A DNA stretch of 64,000 nt from Botryotinia globosa (GCA_014898425.1 RCSZ01000027.1:183081-247080), one strand, 5' to 3'. Shown: positions 24,441-36,838, numbered from the stretch's first letter. Notes: generated by a model from the letters alone, not told the origin. Numbers and translations are program-made.

Positions 24441-25771
24441 ATTATATATATTATTTTTATAAAATAATATTATTTTATAATAAATAATTAATATACAAAA
24501 CTATATTATTAAATCCTTGAATATCTAGTTAAGTAAAACTAAATTTAATTTAGAAGTTTACAAATTATAGAAACTTTATAAATTCTATTGGAAAATCAAT
24601 AAGGAGTTTTTAGAAATTTTCAAAATAAATTTTAAATTCGGGAAATTAAGTTTAGATATAGTTAGATCTTTTAGAATTATAAAAAAAAAAAAAAAAAAAA
24701 TACTTCTTAATATTTATCGATTGAATTAATAAAACTATTTGGATATATCTTATTAAATTCCAATTTTACATTTATAATATTCTAACAAATTCTATAATTC
24801 AATTCCAAATCAATATAATATTAAGATTAAATAATACCCTTAAATTTCTGCTAAATGAATAGTTAGATTCTATCTGAAATTATAGAACTTTATATGAATA
24901 TATTAATTTATATACCTATTTTTGAAGTAAAATAATCAAAACATTAAATAAATATATAATCAAAAAATCAATCTATTGAATTTAATTTTTTTTCTAGTCT
25001 ACTTATAACTATATTCAAACAAGGTTATCATTTTTATTGAAAATATTACATAGATAATGATTTTATTAATAATATAAAATATATAATGATTTTATTCATA
25101 ATTTGTTATTTGAATCAATATATAATAAGAGGTCCGATTGAAATTATATAATAATTCTAAGTTCTTTTACTTATATTATTAATGATAATAAAAAAAGCTT
25201 TTAAATTTGGAAAAAGTCCATTTATAAACTTTGATTTATTTGATGATTAAATTTGATTTAAATTTCAATATGTAAGAAAATAATTAATTCGAAAAATATC
25301 AATATTCGAAAACAGGTTTTTTTAATAAATATAACGATCAGGATTCAAATTTATTAAAAAAAATTGAATTTCGATTCATTCAGAATATAATAGAGGTTGG
25401 AAATATTATTAATTTTAATTGAATTAAGTGTAATTTCAAAATAAACAAAAAATAGTAAAAACAATAAAACACTAAATTATATAAAAATCGATTTTAATAG
25501 ATTCATTTCCAATCAACTTATATTTAAAGGATTAAGGAAAATTATATATAAACTTAAATAAATAAAAGATTTAATTTCTAATAATAGAAGTTTTGTTAAT
25601 CCTAGAAAATATATAATTTCCTATTATAAGTTAGTTTTTCTCAATATTTGAATTTAATCAAGAAAGAAACAAATATTGAAATAAATTAATAAGATTTTTA
25701 ATCAATTTCAAATATTCAATCTGAATATAAGAATAAAATTATTATTAATAAATTAAATTGTATATTAATTA
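24441..25771 (+). pseudogene. Copia copy 2, integrase part (5' fragment of a split element)
   Basis: From 24509 the sequence parallels the integrase region of Copia copy 1 (from 27872): 'attaaatccttgaatatcta' against 'attaaatccttaaatatcca', continuing to 25771. The element resumes at 32058, after copy 1. TSD AATTA occurs at 25767-25771 and 32053-32057. The region keeps the pre-insertion site of the MITE at 28284 (near 24895: 'atatattaatttatatac'). A 20-base A run at 24680-24699 interrupts it. Frames are closed by many stops. Confidence 0.72.
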
Positions 25772-26300
25772 TGTGGAAATCTATAACACGTCTACTAAAT
25801 CACTTATTAATATCTTACAAAATAAGAGATATATTGATGACTAATATATATATGATATAATTTTATATTATAATATTATATTATCATATAGTTATTTCAT
25901 TATATCTCTTATCAAATTGATTTATAATGGAATAGAATGGAATGGAATCAAATGAAAGCATATGGAAGAATGATTAAATTTGATTGGTTGTACTTTCTTT
26001 TTATTGAATAAAATATCTTTATAAGATTTGATTCAAATCGATCTTATTTCTAAGTATAGAATATATTAGAGTTTCATTATAAACTATATAAACCTAGGAT
26101 ATTCTTCAAAAAAAACCTAGAAAAAGCAAGCAATTTCATTCCAATTTAATATAGCTCTTATAAATTAAGTTCAATTTAACTCTCCTATATATATTTGATT
26201 CATCTCTGAAGCCCAAATTAATTAGATTTTCCACTATTATTATTATAATAAGAAAAATAATTATTCTTATTATTATTATTATAATAATTAACCATCAATA
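25772..26300 (+). repeat. 5' LTR of Copia copy 1
   Basis: Begins TGTGGAAATCTATAAC and ends AACCATCAATA. It is nearly collinear with 31538-32052 and with 44625-45109. A conserved block 'attaaatttgattggttgta' is shared by the first two almost without change. Confidence 0.87.
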
Positions 26301-26315
26301 GATTATAAGCCCAGC
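26301..26315 (+). promoter_or_regulatory. Primer-binding site, half-tRNA type (inferred)
   Basis: GATTATAAGCCCAGC immediately follows the 5' LTR. Allowing two G-to-A changes, it is complementary to the anticodon arm of initiator tRNA-Met (GCTGGGCTCATAACC), the priming mode known for Drosophila copia and yeast Ty5. The third Copia element has the matching GGTTATAAGCTTAG at the same place (34117). Confidence 0.6.
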
Positions 26316-26319
26316 TAAT

Positions 26320-27620
26320 TTAAATTAGTTTTAAAAGGAAATTAGCTTGATTTAAGAGTGTATATCATATATATATAACTATTAAATTATTGAATATTAT
26401 CTTATTAAATCAATTTATTTGAATTATATCGAATTTATTTACAAATTCGCTTATAAATAAACCCTGAGGCCTGTATTCCTAAAGCTAAACCTAATTGAAT
26501 ATATAAAATTAGATATTAGATCTCTAAACGATATATTCAAATTATATTGCCACCCAAAGTAGATAATATATTAATATTCTTTATATCAAGATACTCTAGC
26601 TTATTTAATTTTTATTTTATATTGAATAAAATAAAAAGTTAATTTAAAAAGTAATTGATTTATTCGATTTTCAATACTAAAATCGATTTTAAATCGATTT
26701 ATTTATTAAATCTATTGAATTCTAAAACTAATTCTATATATATAAATATAGATTAATATCAATCTAAACCTAAAATAACTAATGATATGAATTTCAAATT
26801 TGAACTTTTGACAAGATAGATCTAATTATATTGAATAGGTTGATAAAATTAAGCTTTTCCTTGAATTAAATAATTTTATATAATATATTAATAAAACAAA
26901 AACACTATAAAATAAAAATCTATATATAAATGAATTAGGAAAATCCTTTTTATTTGAATTGATAATCAAATATAATGAAAAGTTTGAAGAATATAAAAAT
27001 AAAGAAAGTAAAATATTAGAAACTATTACATTTATAATTAGTTTTAAATTAATTGAAAAATTCAAGAAGAAAACTATCGCTAAAAGTCTATAGAATATTA
27101 TTAACAAGATATTTGAGGAGCTTTTTATTCAATTAATAGAAAGATATCTAAATAAGCTAATAGAATCTAATTATATAAGCTTTGAGGGAATAAACGAATA
27201 TACAAATTCAATCGAATCATTATATAAATACCTAAAAATAATAAGATCGATATCACTAATGCTTTTATAACAAAATTTCTTTTCAAAGGCCTTTCTAACT
27301 CTTTCAATAGCTTTGTTTCTCGAAAATACAAAGAATTAACTAAAAATACAGCTAATATTGATCTGGATAAGCTCTTTTCCAAGCTAATATCCGAAAAAGC
27401 TAGAATGTATTCTAATATCGATCTAAATATTAATAAAACTAGCTTTAATAAAGCTCCCTATTACAAATACTGCTTTAAAAAAGAGCATTAAGAGTCGAAA
27501 TGCTTTATAAAATACTATGAATTAAAAATCAGTAAAAGGAACAATAATAAGAATTCTAATAAAGATTCAAATAAAGATTCTAATAAAAGTTCGAATAAAC
27601 TCATTTTTAGTCAGTAATTA
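26320..27620 (+). pseudogene. Copia copy 1 Gag remnant with zinc knuckle
   Basis: Near 27446-27520 the plus strand reads A-P-Y-Y-K-Y-C-F-K-K-E-H-stop-E-S-K-C. This is a CX2CX4HX4C zinc knuckle whose first Cys has become Tyr (TGT to TAT) and which has acquired a stop. Upstream sequence is Lys/Asn-rich with many stops, as expected of a mutated Gag. Long frames on the opposite strand (27107-26826, 27382-27167) are shadows. Confidence 0.65.
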
Positions 27621-28283
27621 ATAACTATAAATCACTATATTGATTCAATCAATCAAATCGTTAAATTTAAATATAAATTTATATTAGATTTAAATATTAT
27701 AGAATATTATTCACTTAATAAAGAATGATTTATAAATTATAAGCATTTTAAAAGTATTAACATTTTTAAATCTAAAGAAAAATCAATTCAAAAATTGAAT
27801 TTATTTATTAAATAAAATCGATTTGAATCTGATTTATAAAAGATTAGAATATATAAATAAGGATTATATTATTAAATCCTTAAATATCCAATTAGATAAA
27901 ATTAAATCTGATTTAGAAGTATACAAATTATATAAATTTGATAAATTCTATCAGAAAATAAATAAAGAGTTTTTAGAAATTCTTAAAATAAACTTTAAAT
28001 TAGAAAAATTCAGTTTAGATATAACTAGATTTTTTGAAACTATAGGGATTAAAAATAAAAAATACTATTTAATATTTATTGATTAGATTACTAGAATTAT
28101 TTGAATATATTCTATCAAATTCAAATCTCAGATATATAATATTTTAATAGAATTTTATAATCTAATTAGAAATCAGTTTAATATTAATATTAAAATACTA
28201 AGATTAAATAATACTTTTGAATTTCTTTTGAATAAATAATCGGATTTTATTCGAAATCATGGAATCATTTACAAATATATTAA

Positions 28284-28669
28284 TAGTCGGCTCTTATAAG
28301 CGGCCTCCTAGTTCCTAGTCGGGGAAAGCGGTTGTCCCCGGAAAGCGATTATCCCCAAAAAATCTTGGTATATATTTTATTCAATTTTGAAAAAAAGAAT
28401 AATGGATTTGATATTATTGAATTGTTATAATCTTATTAAATTCAATAATATTATCTATCATATTTAACTTTAGTTTTATTTATTATAATAAATAGAATAA
28501 ATAAATAATAAGAATCAATATTTTATCAATAATTATATAATTTATAAAGGTTATCGTTGATATAATTCAATTATTATAATATTTTCGAAGTTTTTTGGGG
28601 ACAACCGCTTTCCGGGGACAACCGCTTTCCCCGACTAGGAACTAGGAGGCCGCTTATAAGAGTCGACTA
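28284..28669. mobile_element. MITE family C, 79-bp inverted ends, nested in Copia integrase
   Basis: Arms 28284-28362 and 28591-28669 are inverted copies differing at only about three sites, all transitions. Outer bases are TAGTCGGCTCTTATAAGCGG; inner bases contain GGAAAGCGGTTGTCCCC twice in tandem. Flanking TTAA (28280-28283) and TTAG (28670-28673) are the duplication (ATTAAT/ATTAGT is equally possible). Copia copy 2 near 24895 shows the uninterrupted site. The GC-rich arms are almost free of RIP-type change although the host is saturated. The AT-rich middle has no ORF. Confidence 0.92.
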
Positions 28670-30824
28670 TTAGTTTATATATTCATTTTCAAAACGAAAT
28701 AATCAAAATATTAAATAAATATGTAATAGAAAAACTAATCTATTTAATTAAAGAAAAAGAGATATCATTTCATTTATAATTTTATCTGATTAAAACTATT
28801 ATTTATATTATGAATAGAATATATAATAATTCTATTAATAATTCATTATTCAAATTAATATATAATAAGAAATCTGATTTAAATTATATAAAAATACTGG
28901 GATTTCTTATTTATATTATTAATAATAAAGAAATTTACAATGGAAAATTAGATTTTTAAGATTGAAAAGATATATTAATAGACTTTGATTTGCTGAATAA
29001 TTATTTAGTTTATATACCGATTAATAAAAAAGTAATTAACTTAAAAAATATCGAAATTTAAGAAAATCAAATATATTCTAATAAATATAAAAACCAAAAT
29101 CTGAAGTCATTAATTTTTTTTGAATTCTAATCTATTCAGAATAAAATAGAAAAAGAAAGTATTATTAATATTAATAAATATCAATCTAATCCTGAAATAA
29201 ACGAAAACAACGAAAATAATAAAATACTAAACTATATAAAAATCAATCCTAATAATTTAAATCTTAATAAGCTTACACTTAAAGAATTAATAAAACCTAT
29301 TATATAGCAATTTAAACAAATAAGAAATCCAATTCCTAATAATTAAAATTTTAATAAAAATGGAAAAAATACAATTTCCTATTATAAACTTGTTTTTTCC
29401 GGATATTTTAGTTTAATTAATAAAGAAATGAATATTGAAATAAATTAATCAAATTTTCAATTAACTTTAATATTAGATTTAAAACTAATAATAAGATTAT
29501 TATTAATAAACTAGATTATATATTAATTGAACCTAAATCCCATAAAAAAATTATTAGCTCATAGAAAAAAAAATTAGTTAAAAACTATAAATTGTAAAAT
29601 AAATACTCTAAAACTGAATAAAATCTAGAATATTATTAATAATTTCATTAATAATAAAACTCTAAGAACTAAATGAATACATAAAATAAAAATTCAAATG
29701 AATTTATTAAATTCAAAGTTAGATTTGCTATTAAAGGATTCGAATAATTATATGAATTAGATTATATTGATATATATACATTGATAATTAAATCAATTGT
29801 TTGAAAGCTTTTATTTACATTAACTTTTCAAAATAATTGACTAATTTATAAAATTAATACAATATTAGTATTTGTGTAAAAAAATATCGATATATCACTA
29901 TTATTAAATCTATCAAAAGGATTTAATAAATTGAAAAGTAAAGCTTTATATAGCTTAGAACAATTAGTTAAAATATAATATTATATTTTAAAAGATATAT
30001 TAAATAAATTAAACTTTATAAACCTAATTTCTACAGAATGTATTTTTATTAATAAAAATAAAATATAATTCTAAATATTTATATTGAAAATATTACTATA
30101 ATAACTAAATTAAAAGATTATTAATGAATTTATTAATAATCTAAAAGAATATTATGATTTGAAGAATCTAGACTTTATAAAGAACTATCTAAACATTTAA
30201 ATTGAAAGGATTAGTAATATACTAAAACTATATTAATCAGAATATATTAAAAAAATACTAATCAAATTCAACATATTAGATTCCAATCTTGTTTTTATTT
30301 TAATGAATTCTAAAATAAAACTAATTCTTAATAAAAAGAAAGCTAATAATAATAATATTAAATTATATTAAAAGATTATAGGCTTTTTATTATATTTAGC
30401 TTTTAAAACTAGATTAGATATTGTTTTTCTAATATCTAAATTAACTAGTTTTTCGTTTAATTTTAGTATAGAGTATATTCAAACTATTAAAAGAATTTTG
30501 AGATATCTAAAAGGAATTATAAATAAAAGAACAAATTATAATAAAATAAATAATCCTTATATTTAAAGTTTTCATAATACTGATTATAAAAAAGAAATAA
30601 AAATATACAAATCTATTAATAGATATATATTTATATTAGAAAATAAATCGATCAGCTAGAAATCTAAACTATAATTTATTATAGTTCTTTATATAATGGA
30701 ATCAGAATTTATTATTATAAATCTAACTATTAAAGAGATTGTTTATATTAAAAAGCTATTATTAAAGTTTAATTTATATATATAAAATGAATTCTCTTTA
30801 TATATAAATAATTAAGCTATATTA

Positions 30825-31298
30825 TAGTAACCGGGCACAGATAGTTGTCGGATGCTAAAATCACACCAAAACTTATATAGATTATCTATATATTTTTTGA
30901 TAATAATATAGATTTAATTAAATATATTTTCTATTTTTCTATTTATTTTCAATTAAAATTTAATAATAAAAATATGATTTATTTTTAGGATTTTTTTTGA
31001 TTATGAAATCTATATAGAAAGTTGATATAAATTAAAGGTATCGAAATTTACTAGTAAAATAAGCGAAAATCAAGAACTTTTTTTTGAATTCAATTTCAAT
31101 CTTATAAATAATAATATTCTAAGATTTGAGAATTATAAAAATTATTAATTCTAAGTTTTTATTATATAATAAAAACATAATCAAAATTTAATTAATTTTA
31201 ACAGTTTTAAATATTTCTTTTTTATTTATATAAATAGAACCAAATGATTGTTTTTAGTGTGATTTTAGCGTCCGACAACTATCTGTGCCCTAGTACTG
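30825..31298. mobile_element. MITE family B, Tc1/mariner-type ends, nested in Copia RNase H
   Basis: The left end TAGTAACCGGGCACAGATAG and the inverted right end CAGTACTAGGGCACAGATAG both continue TTGTCGGAYGCTAAAATCAC. The TA duplications are at 30823-30824 and 31299-31300. Removing the element and one TA restores the Copia frame 'gctatattagcatttatt', and the uninterrupted paralog is visible at 33238 ('attatactaacacttatt'). TA target and CAGT start are typical of Tc1/mariner. Length is 474 bp with no transposase, so it is non-autonomous. Confidence 0.93.
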
Positions 31299-31537
31299 TA
31301 GCATTTATTAAAAACTTTATATTCTATAAAAAAACAAGTATATAGCAATCAGATTCTATTATATTAGAGATATTATTAAATCGAGAGATTTAGATCTAAT
31401 TGATATATCTACTAATAATCAAAAGGCTGATAATCATCTTAAACTATTAGCTCGTATCAAATTAATTGAATTTATAAGTTAGATTAATCTCAATTAAAAT
31501 ATTTAATAAGATTGATTTCATATATCTATTAAAAGAG

Positions 31538-32052
31538 TGTATAGGAATTCATAATATATTCATTAAATCATTGATTAATATCTTATTAAATAAAAGATAT
31601 ATTGATAATTAATACATATAAAATATAATTTCATATTATAATATTATATTATTATATAATCATTCCATTATATCTCTTATCAAATTGATTTATAATAGAA
31701 TAGAATGGAATAGAATCAAATAAAAGTATATAGAAGAATGATTAAATTTGATTGGTTGTACTTTCTTTTTATTGAATAAAATGATTTTATAAGATTTGAT
31801 TTAAATCGATCTTATTTCTAAGTATAGAATATATTAGAATTTCATTATAAATTATATAAATCTAGGATATTTTTCAAAAAAACCTAGAAAAAACAAGCAA
31901 TTTTATTTCAATTTAGTATAGCTCTTATAAATTGATTTGAATTCAATTCTCCTATATATATTCGATTCGTTCCTAAAGCCTAAATTGACTAGATTCTCTA
32001 CTATTATTATAATAGTAACTATTATTATTATTATAATAGTCAACCTCCAATA
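31538..32052 (+). repeat. 3' LTR of Copia copy 1
   Basis: Starts TGTATAGGAATTC right after the purine-rich AAAAGAG and ends CAACCTCCAATA. It abuts the resumption of Copia copy 2 after the AATTA duplication. Confidence 0.87.
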
Positions 32053-32294
32053 AATTAAATCTAAATTTTATAAAAAAAAGTTTAACAGCTCTTTAAAAAA
32101 AAATAGTTCAAAACTATGGATAATAAAATAATATTCCTGAATTTAATGAAATCTAGAATATTATTAATGAATCTAATAATAATAAAATCCTAAAAATTAA
32201 ATATAGATATATATATAAAAGAATTTAAATGAATTGTCAAATTCAAAACTAGATTTACAACTAAAGAATTCAAATAAATATATAAATTAAATTA

Positions 32295-32331
<37 letters not shown>

Positions 32332-33318
32332 TTAAATCAATAATAAAAAAGTCTTTATTTGTATCAGGTTTTCAAAATAATTAACTAATTTATAAAGTTG
32401 ATATAATATTGATATATTACCATTATTAAACTTATCAAACGGATTTAATGAACTAAAAAATAAAACTTTAAAACTGAATAAAACTTTATATAGCCTAAAA
32501 TAGTTAGTTATAATATATAATATAATATCTTAAAAATAATAATAAATGAATGAGATTTCATAAATCTAATTTCCAAAGAATATATTTCTATTAATAAAAT
32601 GAATTATAATTTTGAGTATATATATTAAAAATATTATTATAATAACTCTCAATTAAAAGATTATTAATAAATTTATTAATCATTTAAAAGAAAGTTTTGA
32701 TTTAAAGAATTTAGATCTTATAAAACCTTCCTATATATACAAATTAAGAGGATTAGTAATACATTAAAATTATTTTAATCAGAATATATTTAAAAAGATA
32801 TCAGTTAAATTTAATATATTGAATTTTATTTCTATTTTTATTTCAATGGATTCCAAAATAAAATTCATTTATTAAAAAAAAGCTAACAATAGTAATATTA
32901 AACTATATTCAAAAACTGTAGATTTTATTATATTGAGTTTTTAAAATTAAATTAAATATAATATTTTCTATATATTTATATTAATTACTTTTTTATTTAA
33001 TTCTAATATAAAATGTATTCAAATTATTGAAAAAAAATCAAGAAACTTAAAAAGAATTATAAATAAAATTAATAACAATGAAATCTCTAATATTCAAAGA
33101 TTCTTTAATACTAATTGTAATAGAAAAGTTAATATTTTCAAATCTAATTATTAAACAAAACTATTTATATTAGAAAACTATTATTAGAATCTAATTTATA
33201 TGAATAAAATAAACTTCTTTTATATAAAAATAATCAAATTATACTAACACTTATTAAAAATCTTATATTTTATAAAAAAAAAATATATATATTAATTAGA
33301 TTCTATTATATTAGAAAT
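32053..33318 (+). pseudogene. Copia copy 2, reverse transcriptase/RNase H part
   Basis: Continues copy 2 after the nested copy 1. 'gaatttaatgaaatctagaa' near 32138 parallels 'aactgaataaaatctagaat' near 29612, and the sequence runs collinear with 29540-31350 without the two MITEs. The 33238 stretch (NNQIILTLIKN) corresponds to the RNase H region that is interrupted in copy 1. Broken by a solo LTR at 33319. All frames contain stops. Confidence 0.75.
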
Positions 33319-33490
33319 TATTAAAAGACATGATTAAGAACGTATTACATTTTCCTTTATTTATATATGAAGTGTATATATAAAGTAGAACGTATATATA
33401 GTTTAGCAATACTTTTTTTATATAAAGGGGGTAGATATAAATTATAATATTATTGAATCTAATATAATCTCTTATTAAGTCAATTTAATA
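33319..33490 (+). mobile_element. Solo LTR (family B2) with 5-bp duplication
   Basis: This 172-bp sequence starts TATTAAAAGACATGATTAAG, the transition-mutated form of TGTTGGAACACGTGACTGAG at 38984. It is flanked by GAAAT at 33314-33318 and 33491-33495. The Copia copy 2 reading resumes directly afterwards (IKLEDSNLLYI against IKSRDLDLIDI in copy 1), which confirms insertion into the RNase H end. Confidence 0.88.
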
Positions 33491-33495
33491 GAAAT

Positions 33496-33700
33496 ATTAT
33501 TAAACTAGAAGATTCAAATTTACTTTATATATTTATTAAAAATCAATAAATCAAGAAATTTATTATATTATTAGCTTATATTAAATTAAATGAATTCACA
33601 AACTACATCAATTCAAATTAAAATATATAAAAAATCGATTTTATATTTTCATCAAAGAAATATATAAAGATTTATAATAAATTTATTATTTTTAAATTAA
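33496..33700 (+). pseudogene. Copia copy 2, RNase H tail and first ~40 bp of its 3' LTR
   Basis: 33496-33640 reads on from the RNase H end. From 33661 'tatataaagatttataataa' aligns with the first bases of the Copia LTR ('tgtataggaattcataatat', 31538). The match stops near 33700, where the third Copia element's LTR begins. The rest of this LTR is at 44625-45109. Confidence 0.65.
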
Positions 33701-34116
33701 AAATAATATAATATATATATCCTTTTGAAAAGAATGTATTTAATAATATATTTAATTTAATATTAGTCTATTATATAATAAAATTATATAATTTTCGTTT
33801 ATACGCTTTTAAAAACAATTATAAATTCAAAAATGTTTATAAATACAAGAATGGTTATAGAATAAAGAATATAAAAAAGACCTTTATTTCCAAAAAAAAG
33901 ATTAGAAAGAGATTTATAAGAAATTAATAAAAACAGAAAAGATAGATTAATAAAAAAAGGTATTAAATAAAGCTTTTTTCCTTTGAATATAAAACCAAAA
34001 AGATTATTATTCAATATAGATTCTTTAATATTATATATTATATTATTTATATAATCTTTTTTAATCGTTAATCAAAATTAATTTTCAATATATACTATTA
34101 ATGAAAATCTATAATA
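33701..34116 (+). repeat. 5' LTR of the third Copia element
   Basis: Collinear with 38067-38240 plus 44390-44624: 'attttcgtttatacgctttt' against 'aataatcgcttataaacttt', then 'gattagaaagagatttataa' against 'gattagatagagatttttaa'. Ends CTATAATA. It keeps the empty target site of R2 (ATTTC at 33884-33888). A 71-codon minus-strand frame at 34014-33799 is a chance opening within this LTR. Confidence 0.72.
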
Positions 34117-34130
34117 GGTTATAAGCTTAG
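34117..34130 (+). promoter_or_regulatory. Primer-binding site of the third Copia element (inferred)
   Basis: GGTTATAAGCTTAG directly after the LTR. Apart from transitions it matches GATTATAAGCCCAG after the LTR of Copia copy 1, again complementary to the initiator tRNA anticodon arm. Confidence 0.55.
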
Positions 34131-34758
34131 TATCTTATAAATATAATTAAAAAGAAGTATATATTATCAAGGTCACAAGATTATAAGATTCCATAAGGCA
34201 TATAAAACTATATAATAAAAAATCTCCAAGCCCACTTTGTATTTTAAATCTTTTTTATTCTATAAAACTCTGAAAATCTAATCTTTTATTTCGAGTCTTT
34301 ATATCGAAAGTAATTTGTTATTTATGAATTGTAATTTTTTTATAATTCAGAAATTAATAAAAAGTTGTAGTCTTATAATATATTTAAATTGATTTATTAT
34401 TATTATTTATTTTAAAAATTCTTTTTATTCTTTTTTAGAATAATCTATCAATTTTTAATCTCTATTTTCTGATCAATTATTGATATTATTATAATCTTTA
34501 TAAAAAGAATATCTAATAATATTATAAATACAAAATTATACAATATAATTTTATCCTAATTAAATAAAGATATCAATCAATTTTTGTAAAATATTAATAT
34601 AAATATATAAACAATATTATTATAATTATTTAATAAAGAGAATATAATAATTTTAAAAAGTTTATAGAATAAGTATAAATAATATTTTATATATATTTAT
34701 TTTAATTGATTATAATAATTTTGTATTTATATTAAGTATAATCTATTTATCGTAGGTC
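34131..34758. other. AT-rich leader of the third Copia element
   Basis: No frame or motif is recognised. The stretch 34160-34320 retains some G and C ('ccaagcccactttg') but gives no Gag-like reading that I can support. Confidence 0.45.
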
Positions 34759-35114
34759 ATTAGCTAATAGTATAATATAGAAGCTGGCTCTGGTTAAGGA
34801 CTAAAATGAGTTACTAAGCAAGGCGACATGTGATTTTAAAGAATCTATATTGAATAGTTTACTTTTCTTATTCTATATTAAAGAGGAAAAGGTCTTATTT
34901 TATGCTTTTTCCTACTAATCTAGCTTTCCTACTTTCATTGATCTCTTCATCGATTATTTTCTAATCCGATTATTCCTTATAAAATAAAGCTTTCTTTGAA
35001 GATTTAATAAAGAATCAATTGTTCTTTATTTCTTTAAGACCGTACTACTAGTACCGGACTAAAAGCTCCTTTTAAGCGATAATCACGTGATTCAATCATA
35101 CTATAGGCTAATAC
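34759..35114. mobile_element. Well-preserved ~356-bp insert with imperfect inverted ends
   Basis: The left ATTAGCTAATAGTAT and the inverted right end ATTAGCCTATAGTATG match at most positions. The insert keeps a normal share of G and C (for example GGCTCTGGTTAAGG, GCAAGGCGACATGTG, TAAGCGATAATCACGTG) inside mutated Copia DNA. Bases 34850-35040 recur in mutated form at 15195-15390. No ORF. Probably a MITE or solo element; target duplication not identified. Confidence 0.5.
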
Positions 35115-36838
35115 TAGATCGAATGCTTTTATAAAGATATATATATTATATTATTATCAATTAAAACAATATATCATATGATTTTTCAATTAAAAACAAT
35201 ACTTTTCAAATTTGAAATTAGATAACTTGGATAAATCTAGGATTAATATTTATGAATTATTGAAAATATTAGAATTAAAAGGAGAAAATTAATTATTTAT
35301 TTTTATTGATTGGATTATATGAAGTATGTATATGTATTTTATAAAATTTCAATCAATATTTTTGATATATTAAAAGAAGTGTTTTATTTGATATATAATG
35401 AATTTAATATTAAAATAAAAGCGATTAGATTAGATAATATGAAAGAATTTAACTTCAACTAATAGAATTTATTTGTTAAATTTAAATGCATTATATTAGA
35501 ATACATAAGTTTTATTATTATTTTTAAAATGGAATAGTTAAAAAATTAAATAGATATTTGGTAGAAAGAATATTAATATTTATAAAAGATAAAAATCTAT
35601 GTATATTTTTACAATTTAATATATCAAAAGAATATGTTTATATGAAGAATAAATATTATACTAGATTTATAAATAGTTTACTTTTTAGGTTATTATATAA
35701 TGAAGGCTTCAATAAAAGTTATATTAGAATTCTATGATTTTATATATATATATATCAAAATACAAAGAGAAAGGGAATAATAAATTTGATTTTAAATCAT
35801 AAAAAGAAATTTTAATAGGATTTGAATTTTCAATTAATTCATTATTTTATATTCCAAATAGAAATAAGAAAATAAATTTTAATAATTTTATTATTAAAAA
35901 AGATATATCATATTAAAATAATAATAATATCGAGAATAATTTCATCAAAAATAATTTATTAGAAGAGTTCAAAGCAAACTCTAATACTAATAATTAGAAA
36001 AAAGGTAGATATATATAATAATATATTGAAATATTAAAATAAACATATTGATTTAAATAATTTTAATATCAATAATAAAAGTAAATTAATGATTGAATTA
36101 TTATTTAATTTTGATTTATTTATTCCCATCAAATAATCTAAATATGTATGAAGAATAGAATTATAATTAGATATGTATAATCTTGTTTATTTATAATATA
36201 TATATTAAGAAAATAAATTATACAATAGTATTAAATAATATTAATAATAATTAATATAAAGAAAATATGTTATTATATTTCAATATAAAAATTAATGAAA
36301 AGATAACAATAATAAAACTTTATAATAAAGATTTAATGATTCCTGGAATATATTCACAAATTATAAATTCTGAATAAAAAGAATAGTAAAAAAAGCTATA
36401 AAATACGAAATAAAAACTTTTGAAAAGGATTAAATTTGGCATACTATTGAAAAGAATAATAATATGAAACGGTTGAATATTTTAAATATTAAATAGATTT
36501 ATAAAACTAAATATTTATTTAAAAATAATATTGAATTTAAAATTAGATGTATAACTAAAGGGTTTAAATAATAATATGAATTAGATTATTTAGACACTTT
36601 TGCTAATATAATAAAGCAAATAGCCTAGAAATTAATATTTGTATTAATACTGAATAAAGAATAACATATATACAAAATAAATGTAATTTTAACTTTAATA
36701 TCAAAAAATATTAATAAAAATATATATATTAAGATCTCTAAAATATATTATAATCATAATAAGATATTAAAGTTGAAGAAAGCTTTATATAAATTGAAAC
36801 AATTCGCTAAAATCTAATATACTATATTGAAAGTATAT

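Larger units (their letters stand above)
27640..31480 (+). pseudogene. Copia copy 1 Pol remnant (PR-IN-RT-RNase H)
   Basis: Landmarks in order: FILDLNII near 27685 (protease LDSGAT, mutated); YKRLEYINKDYIIKSL at 27835-27880 (GAG-pre-integrase RLGHI); an open stretch 27823-28086 ending NKKYYLIFID, the integrase K-Y-Y-L-x-F-I-D-D strand with a stop after D; RLNNTFEF near 28205 (integrase D-N-G-x-E-F); RT in about 29540-30250; AFKTRLDIVFLISKL near 30405 (TRPDI.fais); RILRYLKGI near 30495; ENKSIS*KSKL near 30640 (SW.SK.Q); MESEFIIINLTIKE near 30695 (TEAEYIA); and RFYYIRDIIKSRDLDLID near 31350 (RNase H C-terminal part). The order identifies Ty1/copia. Two MITEs interrupt it. It is not functional. 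Confidence 0.85.
25772..32052 (+). mobile_element. Ty1/copia retrotransposon, copy 1 (complete but RIP-inactivated)
   Basis: The 5' LTR is 25772-26300 (529 bp) and the 3' LTR 31538-32052 (515 bp). Both start TGT and end CAATA (mutated CAACA). The 5-bp duplication AATTA lies at 25767-25771 and 32053-32057. Between them, on the plus strand, come a Gag zinc knuckle, protease, GAG-pre-integrase, integrase, reverse transcriptase and RNase H remnants in Ty1/copia order (integrase before RT). Two MITEs are nested inside (28284-28669, 30825-31298). Without them the element is about 5.4 kb, normal for Copia. Dozens of stops show it is dead. Confidence 0.88.

Noticed and set aside
34759..35114. Possible tRNA or small RNA gene in the GC-richer patch
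   Set aside because: No cloverleaf or box pair could be laid out; inverted ends and a mutated relative indicate a mobile insert.
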